Shown: positions 7,621-16,635 of the stretch, in pieces
How positions within the stretch are numbered: position 1 is the stretch's first letter
Layout of the letters: the number at the start of each line of letters is the position of its first letter
NCBI RefSeq assembly: GCF_002250115.1
Contig: NZ_CP019985.1
Span: forward strand, 1,922,001-1,986,000
Reading direction: 5' to 3'
DNA: 64,000 nt
Origin: Shouchella clausii
Lineage (GTDB): Bacteria > Bacillota > Bacilli > Bacillales > Bacillaceae_D
Position numbers and translations under genes: made by a program
The notes under the pieces: generated by a model
Told to the model about the DNA's origin: nothing
Database searches by the model: none
Seen by the model: the letters and a program-made list of their open reading frames with translations, nothing else

Positions 7621-8951
7621 TGTTATCGGCGTTGCTCTTTGTATTGTTCTTCTGTTTGTTGTTGATTCACGTGCCTGTTGCCTTTGCATTAGGTGTATCA
7701 GCTTTGGTCATTCTCGTGTTGGACTCGGGGTTTTCGTCGTTAGCGCTTCTCCCTAGCATTATGTACTCCTCCATTTCTTCATTTACGTTATTGGCCATTC
7801 CGTTTTTCGTGTTAGCTGGCGTCATTATGAGCTATTCGGGCATCTCTAAACGGCTTGTTGACTTTGCCTACCTTTGTTTTGGCCATAAGAAAAATGGCAT
7901 CGTCATCGTCGCCATTGTAGCTGCGTTGTTTTTCTCGGCTATTTCTGGCTCAGGGCCGGCGACGGTTGCCGCAATGGGCGCGATCCTCATCCCTGCCCTT
8001 GTTAAGAATGGTTTTAACAAAAATAGTGCTTCGGCGTTGATTGCCAGTTCAGGCGCACTAGGGATTATTTTGCCGCCAAGCATTGCCTTTATCATTTTTG
8101 GCGTCATAGCCAATGACTTTGTTGGCATCTCGATTAGCCGCCTGTTTGTCGCAGGCATCATACCGGGCCTTTTACTTGCTGCCGGCCTTCTGGGCGCCAG
8201 CATGTTTGCAAGTAAGCGCGCTTCTCACTTGCAAACAACTAGCAAGCGCCCGGATGAAGCGGCAGCCAGCGTGGAACGCGCCTCTTTAACAGCAATTTTG
8301 AAAGCGTTTTACCAAGCGCTTTTTGGGTTGCTTGTCCCTGTCATCATTATGGGCGGTATCTATTCAGGCATGTTTACACCAACGGAGGCTGCCGTTGTCG
8401 CTGTGTTTTATGCGCTGCTCGTCGGCGGCGTGTTTTATCGAGAAATAAAACTGAAACATCTCGGCCGAATTTTAGTCGATGCGTCTGTACAATCAGCGGT
8501 CATTATGTTCATTATTGGCGCTGCCTCGTTGTTCTCTTATCTCGTGACGACGCAACATGTAGCGGAAGGAATGACGCAAGCTGTGCTAGGGATGACGGAA
8601 AACCGCGTCCTCCTATTGCTTCTGACAGCCGTGATTTTGTTGGTGATTGGCGCGTTTATAGACGCCATTTCCGCATTTTATATCTTTGTGCCGATTTTGA
8701 TGCCGATTTTGCTTGAAGTCGGCGTTGACCCGACTACGATCGGCGTGCTCATGACGGTTGCCTTGGCAATTGGCTTGTTTACGCCGCCAGTAGGGTTGAA
8801 TTTATTTGTGGCGAGTGGCATTTCCGGTGTACCGACTGAACAGATTGTAAAGGGAATTGGTCCTTTCCTAGTCTCTTCTATCATTGTGTTGCTCATCGTG
8901 ATGTATGTTCCAGCTGTATCCAATTGGTTGCCTGATTTATTGAATCTCTAA
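7620..8951 (+). CDS. dctM: TRAP transporter large permease (DctM)
   Basis: The sodium- or proton-coupled channel of the TRAP system, 443 residues with about 12 hydrophobic segments. Family motifs include LLAIPFFVLAGVIM, FFSAISGSGPATVAAMG, ASSGALGIILPPSI, YSGMFTPTEAAVVAVFYAL and LAIGLFTPPVGLNL. It starts on the last base of the dctQ stop codon. The next gene (SDR) begins 20 bases after its stop, supporting a single operon. Confidence 0.94.
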   Translation: MLSALLFVLFFCLLLIHVPVAFALGVSALVILVLDSGFSSLALLPSIMYSSISSFTLLAIPFFVLAGVIMSYSGISKRLVDFAYLCFGHKKNGIVIVAIVAALFFSAISGSGPATVAAMGAILIPALVKNGFNKNSASALIASSGALGIILPPSIAFIIFGVIANDFVGISISRLFVAGIIPGLLLAAGLLGASMFASKRASHLQTTSKRPDEAAASVERASLTAILKAFYQALFGLLVPVIIMGGIYSGMFTPTEAAVVAVFYALLVGGVFYREIKLKHLGRILVDASVQSAVIMFIIGAASLFSYLVTTQHVAEGMTQAVLGMTENRVLLLLLTAVILLVIGAFIDAISAFYIFVPILMPILLEVGVDPTTIGVLMTVALAIGLFTPPVGLNLFVASGISGVPTEQIVKGIGPFLVSSIIVLLIVMYVPAVSNWLPDLLNL

Positions 8952-8971
8952 ATAAAAAGGAGTGGACAGAA

Positions 8972-9739
8972 ATGTCGAAAATGGTAGGGAAAGTTTCAAT
9001 CGTAACAGGAGCTGCACGGGGAATTGGCGCCGCTGCTGCGATCGAATTAGCGAAGGAAGGAGCCGATGTTGTTTTAGTCGATGTGCTGTCTTGTGAACAG
9101 ACGAAGGAAACGATTGCAAACGAAGTCGGTGGGGCAGAAGTTGTTTGTTATGAGGTAGATGTAAAAAATCGCGATGAAGTGGAAGGCCTGATGAAGGCGG
9201 TTAATCGTCGATTCGGCCGCATTGACGTTGTCGTCAACAATGCCGGCACTTGTTGCCGTTACGACTTAGAGTCAATGACAGATGAAATGTGGCATCGAGA
9301 CATAGACACCAATTTGCGTGGGACCTTTTTAATGACACAAACAGCGATCTATCCGTATATGAAACAACAAGGCAATGGCAAGATCATTAACATTAGTTCG
9401 ATCTCAGGTATTATGGGCGGCCCCTTTGCTTTTAATGAGGGCGAAAAAGCGGAGCGATCTGGACCGGCTTATGCGGCCTCCAAAGGCGGCGTGATTGCGT
9501 TTACACGCTGGGTTGCCAAAGAAGTAGGCCGGTTAGGGATTACTTGCAACAGCATTGCCCCAGGACCAGTAGCAACGGAGATCACGAAAGGAATGAACTA
9601 TCCATTGGCCAATCAAGTGATCCAACGGATGGGTACACCAGAAGATATTGCAGCAGCCGTTGTCTATTTAGCGTCTCCCCAAGCCGACTATGTGACAGGG
9701 GAAGTATTAAAAGTATGCGGAGGAAGTGCAATCGGATAA
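8972..9739 (+). CDS. SDR-family oxidoreductase
   Basis: NAD(P)-dependent short-chain dehydrogenase, 255 residues. It has the cofactor motif TGAARGIG (12-19), the NNAG segment (89-92), catalytic Ser in INISSISG and YxxxK as YAASK (167-171). It is annotated in relatives as 3-oxoacyl-ACP reductase-like, but the position between a TRAP importer and a CoA ligase/thiolase suggests a catabolic hydroxy-acid or hydroxyacyl-CoA dehydrogenase. Co-directional with 20 bases to dctM; GGAG upstream of the ATG. Substrate unproven. Confidence 0.9.
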   Translation: MSKMVGKVSIVTGAARGIGAAAAIELAKEGADVVLVDVLSCEQTKETIANEVGGAEVVCYEVDVKNRDEVEGLMKAVNRRFGRIDVVVNNAGTCCRYDLESMTDEMWHRDIDTNLRGTFLMTQTAIYPYMKQQGNGKIINISSISGIMGGPFAFNEGEKAERSGPAYAASKGGVIAFTRWVAKEVGRLGITCNSIAPGPVATEITKGMNYPLANQVIQRMGTPEDIAAAVVYLASPQADYVTGEVLKVCGGSAIG

Positions 9740-9756
9740 AAAGAGGGAGTGATGAA

Positions 9757-10245
9757 ATGAAGGAGCGTGTGTCCCATCTCTTTAAGGCGTCGGAGAGCCA
9801 AACCTATTTCGGTTCGATTTGTGCGGGAGAAGACTTGATGGACAAAATCATTGAGTTATGCGAACAACACGGCATTCGTTCAGGGATGGTCACCTGCATT
9901 GGCTCGCTGAAGCAAGCCGGTTTCACGGTTTTTAAAATGAAAAACGGGCGTACAGACGGCTATGCCCCACCTACCGTTATTGCTGAGCCGGTGGAACTAA
10001 TCCAAGCAACTGGGTTTATTTGTGAAGATGAACATGGAAAACTAGATCTCCATTTGCATGGCATCATTGAAAAACAAGATGAAACGGTATCGGCGGGCCA
10101 TTTTTTAAGGGGCTACAACAAAGTATGCATTACGGCAGAGTATTGCGTCATTAGTGCTGGCCATGTAACGGGGAAACGCCACTATGATCCGAGTTTAGGT
10201 TACAAAGTTATCAACTTTCACCATAGCGGTGTAGGAGGGGATTAA
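9757..10245 (+). CDS. PPC/DUF296-domain protein
   Basis: A 162-residue protein consisting of one PPC (DUF296) domain: ICAGEDLMDKIIELCEQHGI, SGMVTCIGSLKQA, then GKLDLHLHGIIEKQDETVSA with the conserved His cluster, GHFLRGYNKVCITAEYCV. Proteins of this family trimerise; some bind DNA, others stand alone in catabolic operons with unknown roles. ATG 9757 follows GAGGGAGTG. It ends one base before the CoA-ligase start codon, so the two are tightly coupled. A catalytic or sensing role in the acid pathway is possible but not shown. Confidence 0.85.
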   Translation: MKERVSHLFKASESQTYFGSICAGEDLMDKIIELCEQHGIRSGMVTCIGSLKQAGFTVFKMKNGRTDGYAPPTVIAEPVELIQATGFICEDEHGKLDLHLHGIIEKQDETVSAGHFLRGYNKVCITAEYCVISAGHVTGKRHYDPSLGYKVINFHHSGVGGD

Positions 10246-11730
10246 ATGGAAACGATTGGGGCGCTCGCCAAAAAAGCTATGCTCCAGCATGTGGATAACG
10301 TTGCCGCCAGGGATGAAGGCGGGACGCTTACGTATGGCCAGTTAAAGAAACGCGCCTGCCAGCTCGCCCATGCTTTAATGCAAAGTGGTTTGAACAAAGG
10401 GGACCGAGTGGCCACGCTCATGTCCAACCGCAAGGAGCATATTGAAATCGATGCGGCGATCGCATTTGCCGGACTAGTGAAAGTACCAGTCAACTACAGG
10501 CTTCACCCAAAAGAAGCGACTTACATTATTGAACATGCAGGAGCGGGCGTCGTCATTGGCGAGAGACAGTTGCTGGCAGGCCTCTCCGCCAACGTTGAAC
10601 GAATCGACGTGGAGGAGGCATACGAACCGTTTTTGCAAACGCAAAGCGATGATTTTCCTGATGTCGCCGTTGGCGAAGATGACCTTTTTGCGATTATGTA
10701 TACGTCAGGCACAACTGGGAAACCGAAAGGGGCGATGTTGACACACCGAAACATGATAGCGGGCGCGCTATCGCTCATCCAAGCCTGTGAGATCACGTAT
10801 GGCGACACCATCGGGCATGTCGCCCCTTTAACGCACGGAACGAATTTTTTGGCGCAAACCGCATGGTTCTACGGGCTCAAGCAAGTCATTTTTAAAAAGT
10901 TTGAGCCGAGCGGCTTTATCGATGAATTGGAAAAACAGCAAGTGACGGTGATGTTCATGGTGCCGACACTCGTCAACTTAATGATCCATGACCCGTGCTT
11001 TGATCCTAGTAAATTGCGAAGCCTGAAATCGATTAATATGGCCGGCGCGCCAATTGCCGTCCCTAAATTGCAAAAAGCATTAACGGCGCTCGGTCCAAAG
11101 CTTGCGGAAACGTATGGCCTCGTTGAAGCGCCAATGGCGATCACGATCATGCCAAAACAGCAGCTCGGGGCAAGGCCGAGCTCTTGCGGAGCGACCGGGC
11201 CGTTTGCAGAAGTGAAAATTGTCGCTGCCAACGGCGAAGAGGCGCCCGTTGGCGACATCGGCGAAGTTGCCTGCCGAGGCTCGCTTGTAATGAAAGGCTA
11301 TTGGCAGAATGAAACCGCAACGGCTGAAGCAATCAAGGATGGCTGGTTTTATACTGGCGACTTAGGCCGGCTTGACGACAAAGGCTACTTGCATCTTATG
11401 GATCGTGCCAAGGACGTCATCATTACTGGCGGCCTGAACGTCTATCCCCGGGAAGTCGAAGAAGTGCTCAATCAACATCCAGCTGTGAAAGAAACGTGCG
11501 TCTTCGGCGCCCCAGATGAAAAATGGGGAGAACGGATTTGTGCCCATGTCGTATTGCAGGCTGTCGCCGCCCCTGTCACAGAAGAAGCGCTCATTGCCCA
11601 TTGCACGGAGCATTTGGCCCGCTATAAAAAGCCGAAAGTAATTGAATTTGTGCACGAACTGCCAAAAAACAGCTACGGGAAGATAATGCGGAAAACATTG
11701 CGAAACCAATACAAAAAGGCAGGTGTCTGA
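10246..11730 (+). CDS. Acyl-CoA synthetase (AMP-forming ligase)
   Basis: Activates a carboxylic acid to its CoA thioester through an acyl-AMP. The 494-residue protein shows the ANL-superfamily marks: P-loop YTSGTTGKPKG (152-162), aromatic-binding GxxxAETYGLVEAP region, YTGDLGRLDDKGYLHLMDR with the hinge Asp/Arg, GGLNVYPREVEEVL and the C-terminal catalytic Lys in KNSYGKIMRK. It follows the PPC gene with no gap and precedes the thiolase by 2 bases. Acid specificity cannot be read from motifs; the import system and thiolase suggest a short or medium chain acid. Confidence 0.93.
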   Translation: METIGALAKKAMLQHVDNVAARDEGGTLTYGQLKKRACQLAHALMQSGLNKGDRVATLMSNRKEHIEIDAAIAFAGLVKVPVNYRLHPKEATYIIEHAGAGVVIGERQLLAGLSANVERIDVEEAYEPFLQTQSDDFPDVAVGEDDLFAIMYTSGTTGKPKGAMLTHRNMIAGALSLIQACEITYGDTIGHVAPLTHGTNFLAQTAWFYGLKQVIFKKFEPSGFIDELEKQQVTVMFMVPTLVNLMIHDPCFDPSKLRSLKSINMAGAPIAVPKLQKALTALGPKLAETYGLVEAPMAITIMPKQQLGARPSSCGATGPFAEVKIVAANGEEAPVGDIGEVACRGSLVMKGYWQNETATAEAIKDGWFYTGDLGRLDDKGYLHLMDRAKDVIITGGLNVYPREVEEVLNQHPAVKETCVFGAPDEKWGERICAHVVLQAVAAPVTEEALIAHCTEHLARYKKPKVIEFVHELPKNSYGKIMRKTLRNQYKKAGV

Positions 11731-11732
11731 AT

Positions 11733-12869
11733 ATGGCGCACGTGTCCGTAACCGGCACTGGACGAACGGCGTTTGGAAGAAGGAGCGAATCGATTAAAGC
11801 GCTGTTGGTAGAAGCGAGCCGCCAGGCATTGACCGCTGCTGGCCGGCCGAAAATCGATGCTGTCTTTGTCGGCAACTTTTTAGGCGGAGCCCTTTCACAG
11901 CAAGAAATTCTCGGTGCGATCCTTGCCAATGAGTTAGGCTTAGGGCCTATTCCAGCCATGAAAGTCGAAGGCGCTTGTGCTTCGGGAGGCATTGCTTTTA
12001 GGCAAGCGTACCAACTCATCAAAGCTGGCGAATACAACGCCGTCCTTGTCGCAGGGGTGGAAAAAATGACAAACGTTGATACAGAGACCGTCACCAATGC
12101 GATTAACGCAGCGATGGACGCCGAATCGAACGAAAGCGCGACGGGGCTAACGTTTCCAGGTTATTTTGGCGCTGTGGCCAACCGCTACATTCACGAAAAT
12201 GGCGCACAACGAAAACATTTGGCGATGGTCGCCTTAAAAAACCGGATGTACGCCCAAGCCAATCCTATCGCCCAATTTCAAAAGGCTATTTCGTTAGAAG
12301 ATGTGTTAACGGCAAGGCCAGTTACCGATCCGTTGCGGTTGCTCGACTGTTCACCGATATCCGACGGAGCGGCAGCAGTCATCCTGCAAAAAAGCGAATC
12401 AGGCGTCCGCGTGTTGTCATCAGGCCAAGCAAGCGGCACGCCGCTCATGCAAGAAGTCAGCAACTTGCTTAGGATCGAAGCGACACATCGCGCCGCCCAG
12501 CAAGCTTATGCACAAGCCGGCCTCGGTCCTGAAGACGTCGACGTAGTCGAGCTTCATGACTGTTTTTCCATCACTGAACTGATTGCGATTGAGGAGCTTG
12601 GCTTTGCCGAAAGAGGCAAAGGCTGGGAAGCAGTGGAGCAAGGTCTGACTCAGCATGGCGGCAATGTTCCTGTGAATACAAGCGGAGGGCTGTTATCAAA
12701 AGGCCACCCTATTGGCGCCACAGGCATCGCCCAAATCGTGCAAATTGCAGAACAGCTAAATGGCACCGCCTGCAACCAAGTAGATGGAGCGCGCATTGGC
12801 CTTGCCCAAAACCTAGGCGGCACTGGCGCGTATTCAGTTGTCCACTTATTCGCTAAGGAAGGGAGCTAA
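11733..12869 (+). CDS. SCP-x/Ltp-type thiolase
   Basis: Thiolase-fold enzyme of 378 residues, likely cleaving a 3-oxoacyl-CoA (or performing a related C-C cleavage). The nucleophile is Cys82 in EGACASGGIAF; HDCF at 275-278 and GHPIGATG at 324-331 follow; the C-terminus has AQNLGGTGAYSVVHLF in place of the classical CxG loop, as in sterol-carrier-type thiolases and Ltp aldolases. Such enzymes often need a DUF35 partner, which is encoded 6 bases downstream. Aldol-type activity is an alternative, since Ltp2-like proteins act as retro-aldolases. Confidence 0.9.
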   Translation: MAHVSVTGTGRTAFGRRSESIKALLVEASRQALTAAGRPKIDAVFVGNFLGGALSQQEILGAILANELGLGPIPAMKVEGACASGGIAFRQAYQLIKAGEYNAVLVAGVEKMTNVDTETVTNAINAAMDAESNESATGLTFPGYFGAVANRYIHENGAQRKHLAMVALKNRMYAQANPIAQFQKAISLEDVLTARPVTDPLRLLDCSPISDGAAAVILQKSESGVRVLSSGQASGTPLMQEVSNLLRIEATHRAAQQAYAQAGLGPEDVDVVELHDCFSITELIAIEELGFAERGKGWEAVEQGLTQHGGNVPVNTSGGLLSKGHPIGATGIAQIVQIAEQLNGTACNQVDGARIGLAQNLGGTGAYSVVHLFAKEGS

Positions 12870-12875
12870 AGAGCA

Positions 12876-13187
12876 ATGAACATGCCAGCAAGCCAATGTC
12901 GCCATTGCGGCCGTTTATTCCACAACGGAAAAAGCCACTGTTCTGGTTGTGACCGTGACAGCCTCGATCCCGTTGACTTAAGTGGCAAAGGCAACGTGTA
13001 CTCGTATACAGAGATTTATGCAGCGCCAAAACGATTCGTACAACAAGCCCCTTATTTGATTGTACTCGTCGAGATGGAACACGGCCTGCGCGTGACAGGC
13101 AGGATGTTGAACAGGCCGGTCCAGATAGGCGATCGAGTCGAATTGCACAAAGTAGAAGATCATTGTTACTATTTTGCTGCGCTTTAA
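12876..13187 (+). CDS. DUF35 Zn-ribbon/OB-fold partner of the thiolase
   Basis: A 103-residue protein with an N-terminal zinc ribbon (Cys8, Cys11, Cys22, Cys25) and a C-terminal OB fold (KGNVYSYTEIYAAPKRF, YLIVLVEMEHGLRVTGRM, IGDRVELHKVEDHCYYF). DUF35 proteins form complexes with thiolase-fold enzymes and can channel acyl-CoA between subunits. It is the last gene of the operon; a bidirectional hairpin follows at 13223. Confidence 0.9.
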   Translation: MNMPASQCRHCGRLFHNGKSHCSGCDRDSLDPVDLSGKGNVYSYTEIYAAPKRFVQQAPYLIVLVEMEHGLRVTGRMLNRPVQIGDRVELHKVEDHCYYFAAL

Positions 13188-13222
13188 TCGAGAAAGCGAC
13201 TGATCGGAGACTTATAATCCAT

Positions 13223-13262
13223 AAAACCCCAGGTGGAACAAAAAATGCCCAACTGGGGTTTT
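13223..13262. terminator. Bidirectional terminator between convergent operons
   Basis: AAAACCCCAG (13223-13232) pairs with CTGGGGTTTT (13253-13262). A-run and T-run flank both sides, so it can stop the DUF35 operon on the plus strand and the permease operon on the minus strand. Confidence 0.8.
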
Positions 13263-13266
13263 GCTA

Positions 13267-14529
13267 TTAAGAAGCAGTCGCCGGGCTGCTTTCGGCTGTT
13301 GCCGTTTTCGCATTGTTTGGCAGTGTAATGAATTTTGTCAAAACAGCGCCAAGCAAATGAAGGCCGGCAATGAGCCAAATTAAGCCTGTTACGCCAATAA
13401 AGTCGAAAAACAAACCGACAAGCAAAGGGCCAACAAATACGCACAGGCCAGCGCCTAAATTCAAAATCGCCATCGCCGCGCCCTTGTCTTCTTTTACTAA
13501 TGAAGGAACTAACGCAGATAATGGTACATAGCCGGCAATACAGGCGCCCCAAAGGATGCCGACAATTTGCATGGCGAGAAAGTTGCCGCCTGTCAACGCT
13601 GGTGTATAAAAGAAGACGACTGTGAAGATAGCGCAGCCAACTCCGCCAAACCACATCACTGTATTGCGCCAGCCAAATCGGTCGCCAATCAGGCCGGAAA
13701 GAAGGTTGACTGCAATGTTGGAGATGAAAATCGTCCCCCATAAACTAAGCCAAGCGGATGTACTAAGCCCATATTCGACCGCAAAATAAGTTGGAATAAA
13801 CACTGGAAAGGCGTACTGGCCTGTTTGGTTAATAATGCGGACAAGCCCAGCGATGCCCACTTTCGGCTCGTGTTTAATGATTGTAATGCCTTTTAACAGC
13901 TCTCTCCACTTCGATGTTCCGCTTTTTGCTTCTTGGCGAACGATTTTGTCACGGTTAATGACGAGTGCAAACAAGGCTCCAAGCCCAATGAACAAAAGTG
14001 CACTCCAAAGTGTGTTGTGATGCCCTAAATGTTCAATCGCCCAAATGGAATAGTAAGCGCCAAGCACGTTTAAACCGCCTGTGAAAACAAACCAAAACCA
14101 ACCAACAGCAGCGCCAAGTTGGCGTTGCGGCGTCCGGTAAGCGATCCAAACAAGGAATCCGTAGGCAAAGAGAGGGTAGCCGAATCCCCGCATTGCGTAC
14201 GTGACGAGCATCAACGGGTAATTCAAGTCGCCGATTGCAAAACCAACAAAGCCAACGGTGCCAAGTGTGTATAGCAATACGCCGAGAAACATCGTTTTTT
14301 TCGCGCCAAGGACTTCAAATAATGTGCCTGAAAACCAAGACGAAACGGCAATAGTCACGCCATAGGCTGTAAATAAGTAAGCCGATTGCTGGACAGAAAG
14401 CCCCTGTTCAACTAAGTAGGGGCTTAACCAACCGATTTCAAGGCCATCGCCAACCATGAAAAGCATGACACCGACATATCCCCACAGCAAATGGGAAGGC
14501 AAGCCGACTTTGTTTATTAAATGGGTCAT
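13267..14529 (-). CDS. MFS polyol permease
   Basis: A 420-residue major facilitator with 12 hydrophobic segments, of the type seen in ribitol/arabitol (RbtT/DalT-like) permeases: FMVGDGLEIGWLSPYLVEQG, GTLFEVLGAKKTMFLG, RGFGYPLFAYGFLVW, and GLIGDRFGWRNTVMWFGG. It probably brings in the tetritol or pentitol oxidised by the two dehydrogenases encoded just upstream. Start ATG at 14529 follows GGAGGAAGTG. It is the last gene of the minus-strand unit 16443-13267. Confidence 0.85.
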   Translation of the reverse strand: MTHLINKVGLPSHLLWGYVGVMLFMVGDGLEIGWLSPYLVEQGLSVQQSAYLFTAYGVTIAVSSWFSGTLFEVLGAKKTMFLGVLLYTLGTVGFVGFAIGDLNYPLMLVTYAMRGFGYPLFAYGFLVWIAYRTPQRQLGAAVGWFWFVFTGGLNVLGAYYSIWAIEHLGHHNTLWSALLFIGLGALFALVINRDKIVRQEAKSGTSKWRELLKGITIIKHEPKVGIAGLVRIINQTGQYAFPVFIPTYFAVEYGLSTSAWLSLWGTIFISNIAVNLLSGLIGDRFGWRNTVMWFGGVGCAIFTVVFFYTPALTGGNFLAMQIVGILWGACIAGYVPLSALVPSLVKEDKGAAMAILNLGAGLCVFVGPLLVGLFFDFIGVTGLIWLIAGLHLLGAVLTKFITLPNNAKTATAESSPATAS

Positions 14530-14550
14530 AGCACTTCCTCCTCGATCTTC

Positions 14551-15639
14551 TTACGCCTGTTGCGGCTTTAAAATAATTTTGAGTGAATTTGAACCATTTT
14601 TCATAAGCTCAAACCCTTCAGCAAACCGTTCAAGAGGAAGCTCATGTGTGACAACGCCTTCTGTCGGCAAGTCGCCATTGGCAATGCCTTCAATCACTAG
14701 CGGATAACAGTATGGGCCTAAATGCGAGCCAAGGATATCCAGTTCTTTTCGGTCGCTAATAATGCTCCAATCAACTGTGACAGGATCTTTGAAAACGCTA
14801 AATTCGACAAAACGGCCAAGTTTGCGGATCATGCTGAGCCCTTGTTCAACGGAAGCAGGGTGGCCAGTTGCTTCAATATACACATCGCAGCCATAGCCGT
14901 CTGTCATGTCTTTGACTTTCTCCACGACGTTGTCTTTGGCTGGGTTCAACACTACATCTGCGCCAAATTGTCGGGCAAGTGCTAGCCGCTCATCCTTCAA
15001 ATCGAGAACGACGAGCGTTTTGGCGCCAGACTTTTTGACGGCGCCAATCATGCCGAGGCCGAGAGTACCTGCTCCAGAAAGAACAACGATATCGCCTAAT
15101 TCAATCCGGGCCCGCTGGACGGCGTGCATGCTGCACGCATAAGGTTCAATTAGAATCGCTTGTTCGATCGGCAAATCTGCCGGCACTTTGTAGTTGATCG
15201 CCTCTTTTGTGAATTTCATATATTCTGCCATCGATCCGTTGACATTGTTTTGGAATCCGTATAAGTCATGTTTTTCACACATCCAGTACTGGCCGCGATT
15301 GCAAAACCGGCACTCCCAGCACGGCACAATTTGTTCGGAAATGATCCGGTCACCGATTTCAAAGTCGCCAACCCCGTCGCCTTTAGCGACCACATGGCCG
15401 ATAAATTCATGGCCTGGAATCATAGGGGCTTTAATATAAGCAGGTTGTGTGTCATCGCCCCAAAAACTTGGCGCCCCGTCGAATGCTTTGATATCGCCAG
15501 CACAAATGCCTGTTGCTTCTACCTTTACAATGATTTCTTTGTCGTTTTCAATCACCGGCACGTCGACTTCTTCCAATCGATAATCTTTCGGGCCGTAAGC
15601 GACAACCGCTTTCATTTTTTTAGGAATTGAATCGTTCAT
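14551..15639 (-). CDS. Zn-dependent polyol dehydrogenase (EltD-like)
   Basis: Medium-chain zinc dehydrogenase, 362 residues. Catalytic zinc ligands Cys46 and GHE (76-78), structural-zinc Cys107/110/113/121, and Rossmann motif in VVLSGAGTLGLG are all present. The gene is placed with an SDR, a DhaK/DhaL kinase and an RpiB-like isomerase, the gene set described for erythritol/threitol use in Mycobacterium smegmatis, where EltD makes erythrulose. The erythritol assignment is by context. Start at 15639 follows AGGAGG by 8 bases. Alternatives are other polyols such as sorbitol or arabitol. Confidence 0.85.
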   Translation of the reverse strand: MNDSIPKKMKAVVAYGPKDYRLEEVDVPVIENDKEIIVKVEATGICAGDIKAFDGAPSFWGDDTQPAYIKAPMIPGHEFIGHVVAKGDGVGDFEIGDRIISEQIVPCWECRFCNRGQYWMCEKHDLYGFQNNVNGSMAEYMKFTKEAINYKVPADLPIEQAILIEPYACSMHAVQRARIELGDIVVLSGAGTLGLGMIGAVKKSGAKTLVVLDLKDERLALARQFGADVVLNPAKDNVVEKVKDMTDGYGCDVYIEATGHPASVEQGLSMIRKLGRFVEFSVFKDPVTVDWSIISDRKELDILGSHLGPYCYPLVIEGIANGDLPTEGVVTHELPLERFAEGFELMKNGSNSLKIILKPQQA

Positions 15640-15669
15640 CGTGTTTTCCTCCTGTATGTGCGTTATCGT

Positions 15670-16443
15670 TTACCATGTGGTATAGCCGCCATCCACAACG
15701 ATGATGGAGCCAGTTGTAAAACTAGATGCGTCAGATGCTAAATAAACAGCTATGCCGCTTAATTCATCTGGACGACCAAGGCGTTTCATCGGAACGTGGT
15801 CTAGGATGTGTTCGAGCTCCCCGCCAGGCGCGAATAACGGCCCTGTCATTTGCGAGGCCATATAGCCAGGCGCTATCGCATTGACACGTATCCCATATTG
15901 CGCCCATTCTGAAGCGAGTGATTTGGTCAGCATACTGACCGCGCCTTTTGAGGCATTGTACGCACTCTGTGCTTCCCGATTGGCAATCATCGCAGACATG
16001 GAAGACATGTTCATAATCGAGCCTGACCCATTAGCGACCATATGTTTGCCGACTTGTTTAGATGTCAGGAATAAAGCGTTTATGTTCACATCCATCGTTC
16101 GTTTCCAATCGCTGTATGTCATGTCCAATGTATCGATTTTCTTTACAATCCCTGCGTTATTGACGAGCACATCGATTCGTGGGAATGATTCCAATACACG
16201 ATCAACCATGGCGCCGACTTCTTCCTCTTTGCTGACATCCGCTTGAATTGACCGTGTGTTGACCGAATAAGTAGTTGTAATTTCTTGTGCTGCCTTTGCA
16301 GCAGCTTCAGCGTCAATGTCTACAATCGCTATGTCGCAACCGAAGGCCGCTAATGACTTTGCGATTGTAAAACCAAGGCCTTGGGCACCGCCAGTTACCA
16401 CTGCATGTTTCGTCGATAAATCAAATATGGTAGATACGGTCAA
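15670..16443 (-). CDS. SDR-family polyol dehydrogenase (DthD-like)
   Basis: Short-chain dehydrogenase of 257 residues with TGGAQGLG (17-24), NNAG (95-98), Ser in NMSSMSAM and YNASK (162-166). In the M. smegmatis tetritol pathway an SDR (DthD) oxidises D-threitol to D-erythrulose; the neighbours here suggest the same role, as an inference. It starts at TTG 16443 after AAGGGGTGG and is the first gene of the minus-strand unit. A CcpA-type cre site lies at 16458-16471 just upstream. Confidence 0.85.
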   Translation of the reverse strand: MTVSTIFDLSTKHAVVTGGAQGLGFTIAKSLAAFGCDIAIVDIDAEAAAKAAQEITTTYSVNTRSIQADVSKEEEVGAMVDRVLESFPRIDVLVNNAGIVKKIDTLDMTYSDWKRTMDVNINALFLTSKQVGKHMVANGSGSIMNMSSMSAMIANREAQSAYNASKGAVSMLTKSLASEWAQYGIRVNAIAPGYMASQMTGPLFAPGGELEHILDHVPMKRLGRPDELSGIAVYLASDASSFTTGSIIVVDGGYTTW

Positions 16444-16457
16444 ACGACCACCCCTTT

Positions 16458-16620
16458 CGTAAGCGTTTTCAAATCAGATATTGAAAATCATAACATTGTT
16501 TTCGTTTATGTCAATATTTTTGTTGAATACTTTTGTTTTATTTTATTTGTAGTCATATTGTGTTTGCGTATCCATTCGTTGGTTTAATATAGTAAGATAC
16601 ATGATAAGTGAAAAAGAAAA
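16458..16620. promoter_or_regulatory. Divergent control region: cre site and DeoR half-sites
   Basis: Minus-strand TGAAAACGCTTACG (16471-16458) fits the CcpA cre consensus in all but the last base, and would place the dehydrogenase operon under carbon catabolite repression. The sequence AAACGAAAA occurs on the minus strand at 16499-16507 and again on the plus strand at 17438-17446, just before the isomerase gene. These two sites flank deoR and are candidate operator half-sites. Confidence 0.5.
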
Positions 16621-16635
16621 AAGGTAGGGCGTGCC

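Noticed and set aside
9544-9756. Upstream extension of the PPC/DUF296 gene
   Set aside because: It would overlap the SDR gene in another frame; the clear GAGGGAGTG and ATG at 9757 decide the start.
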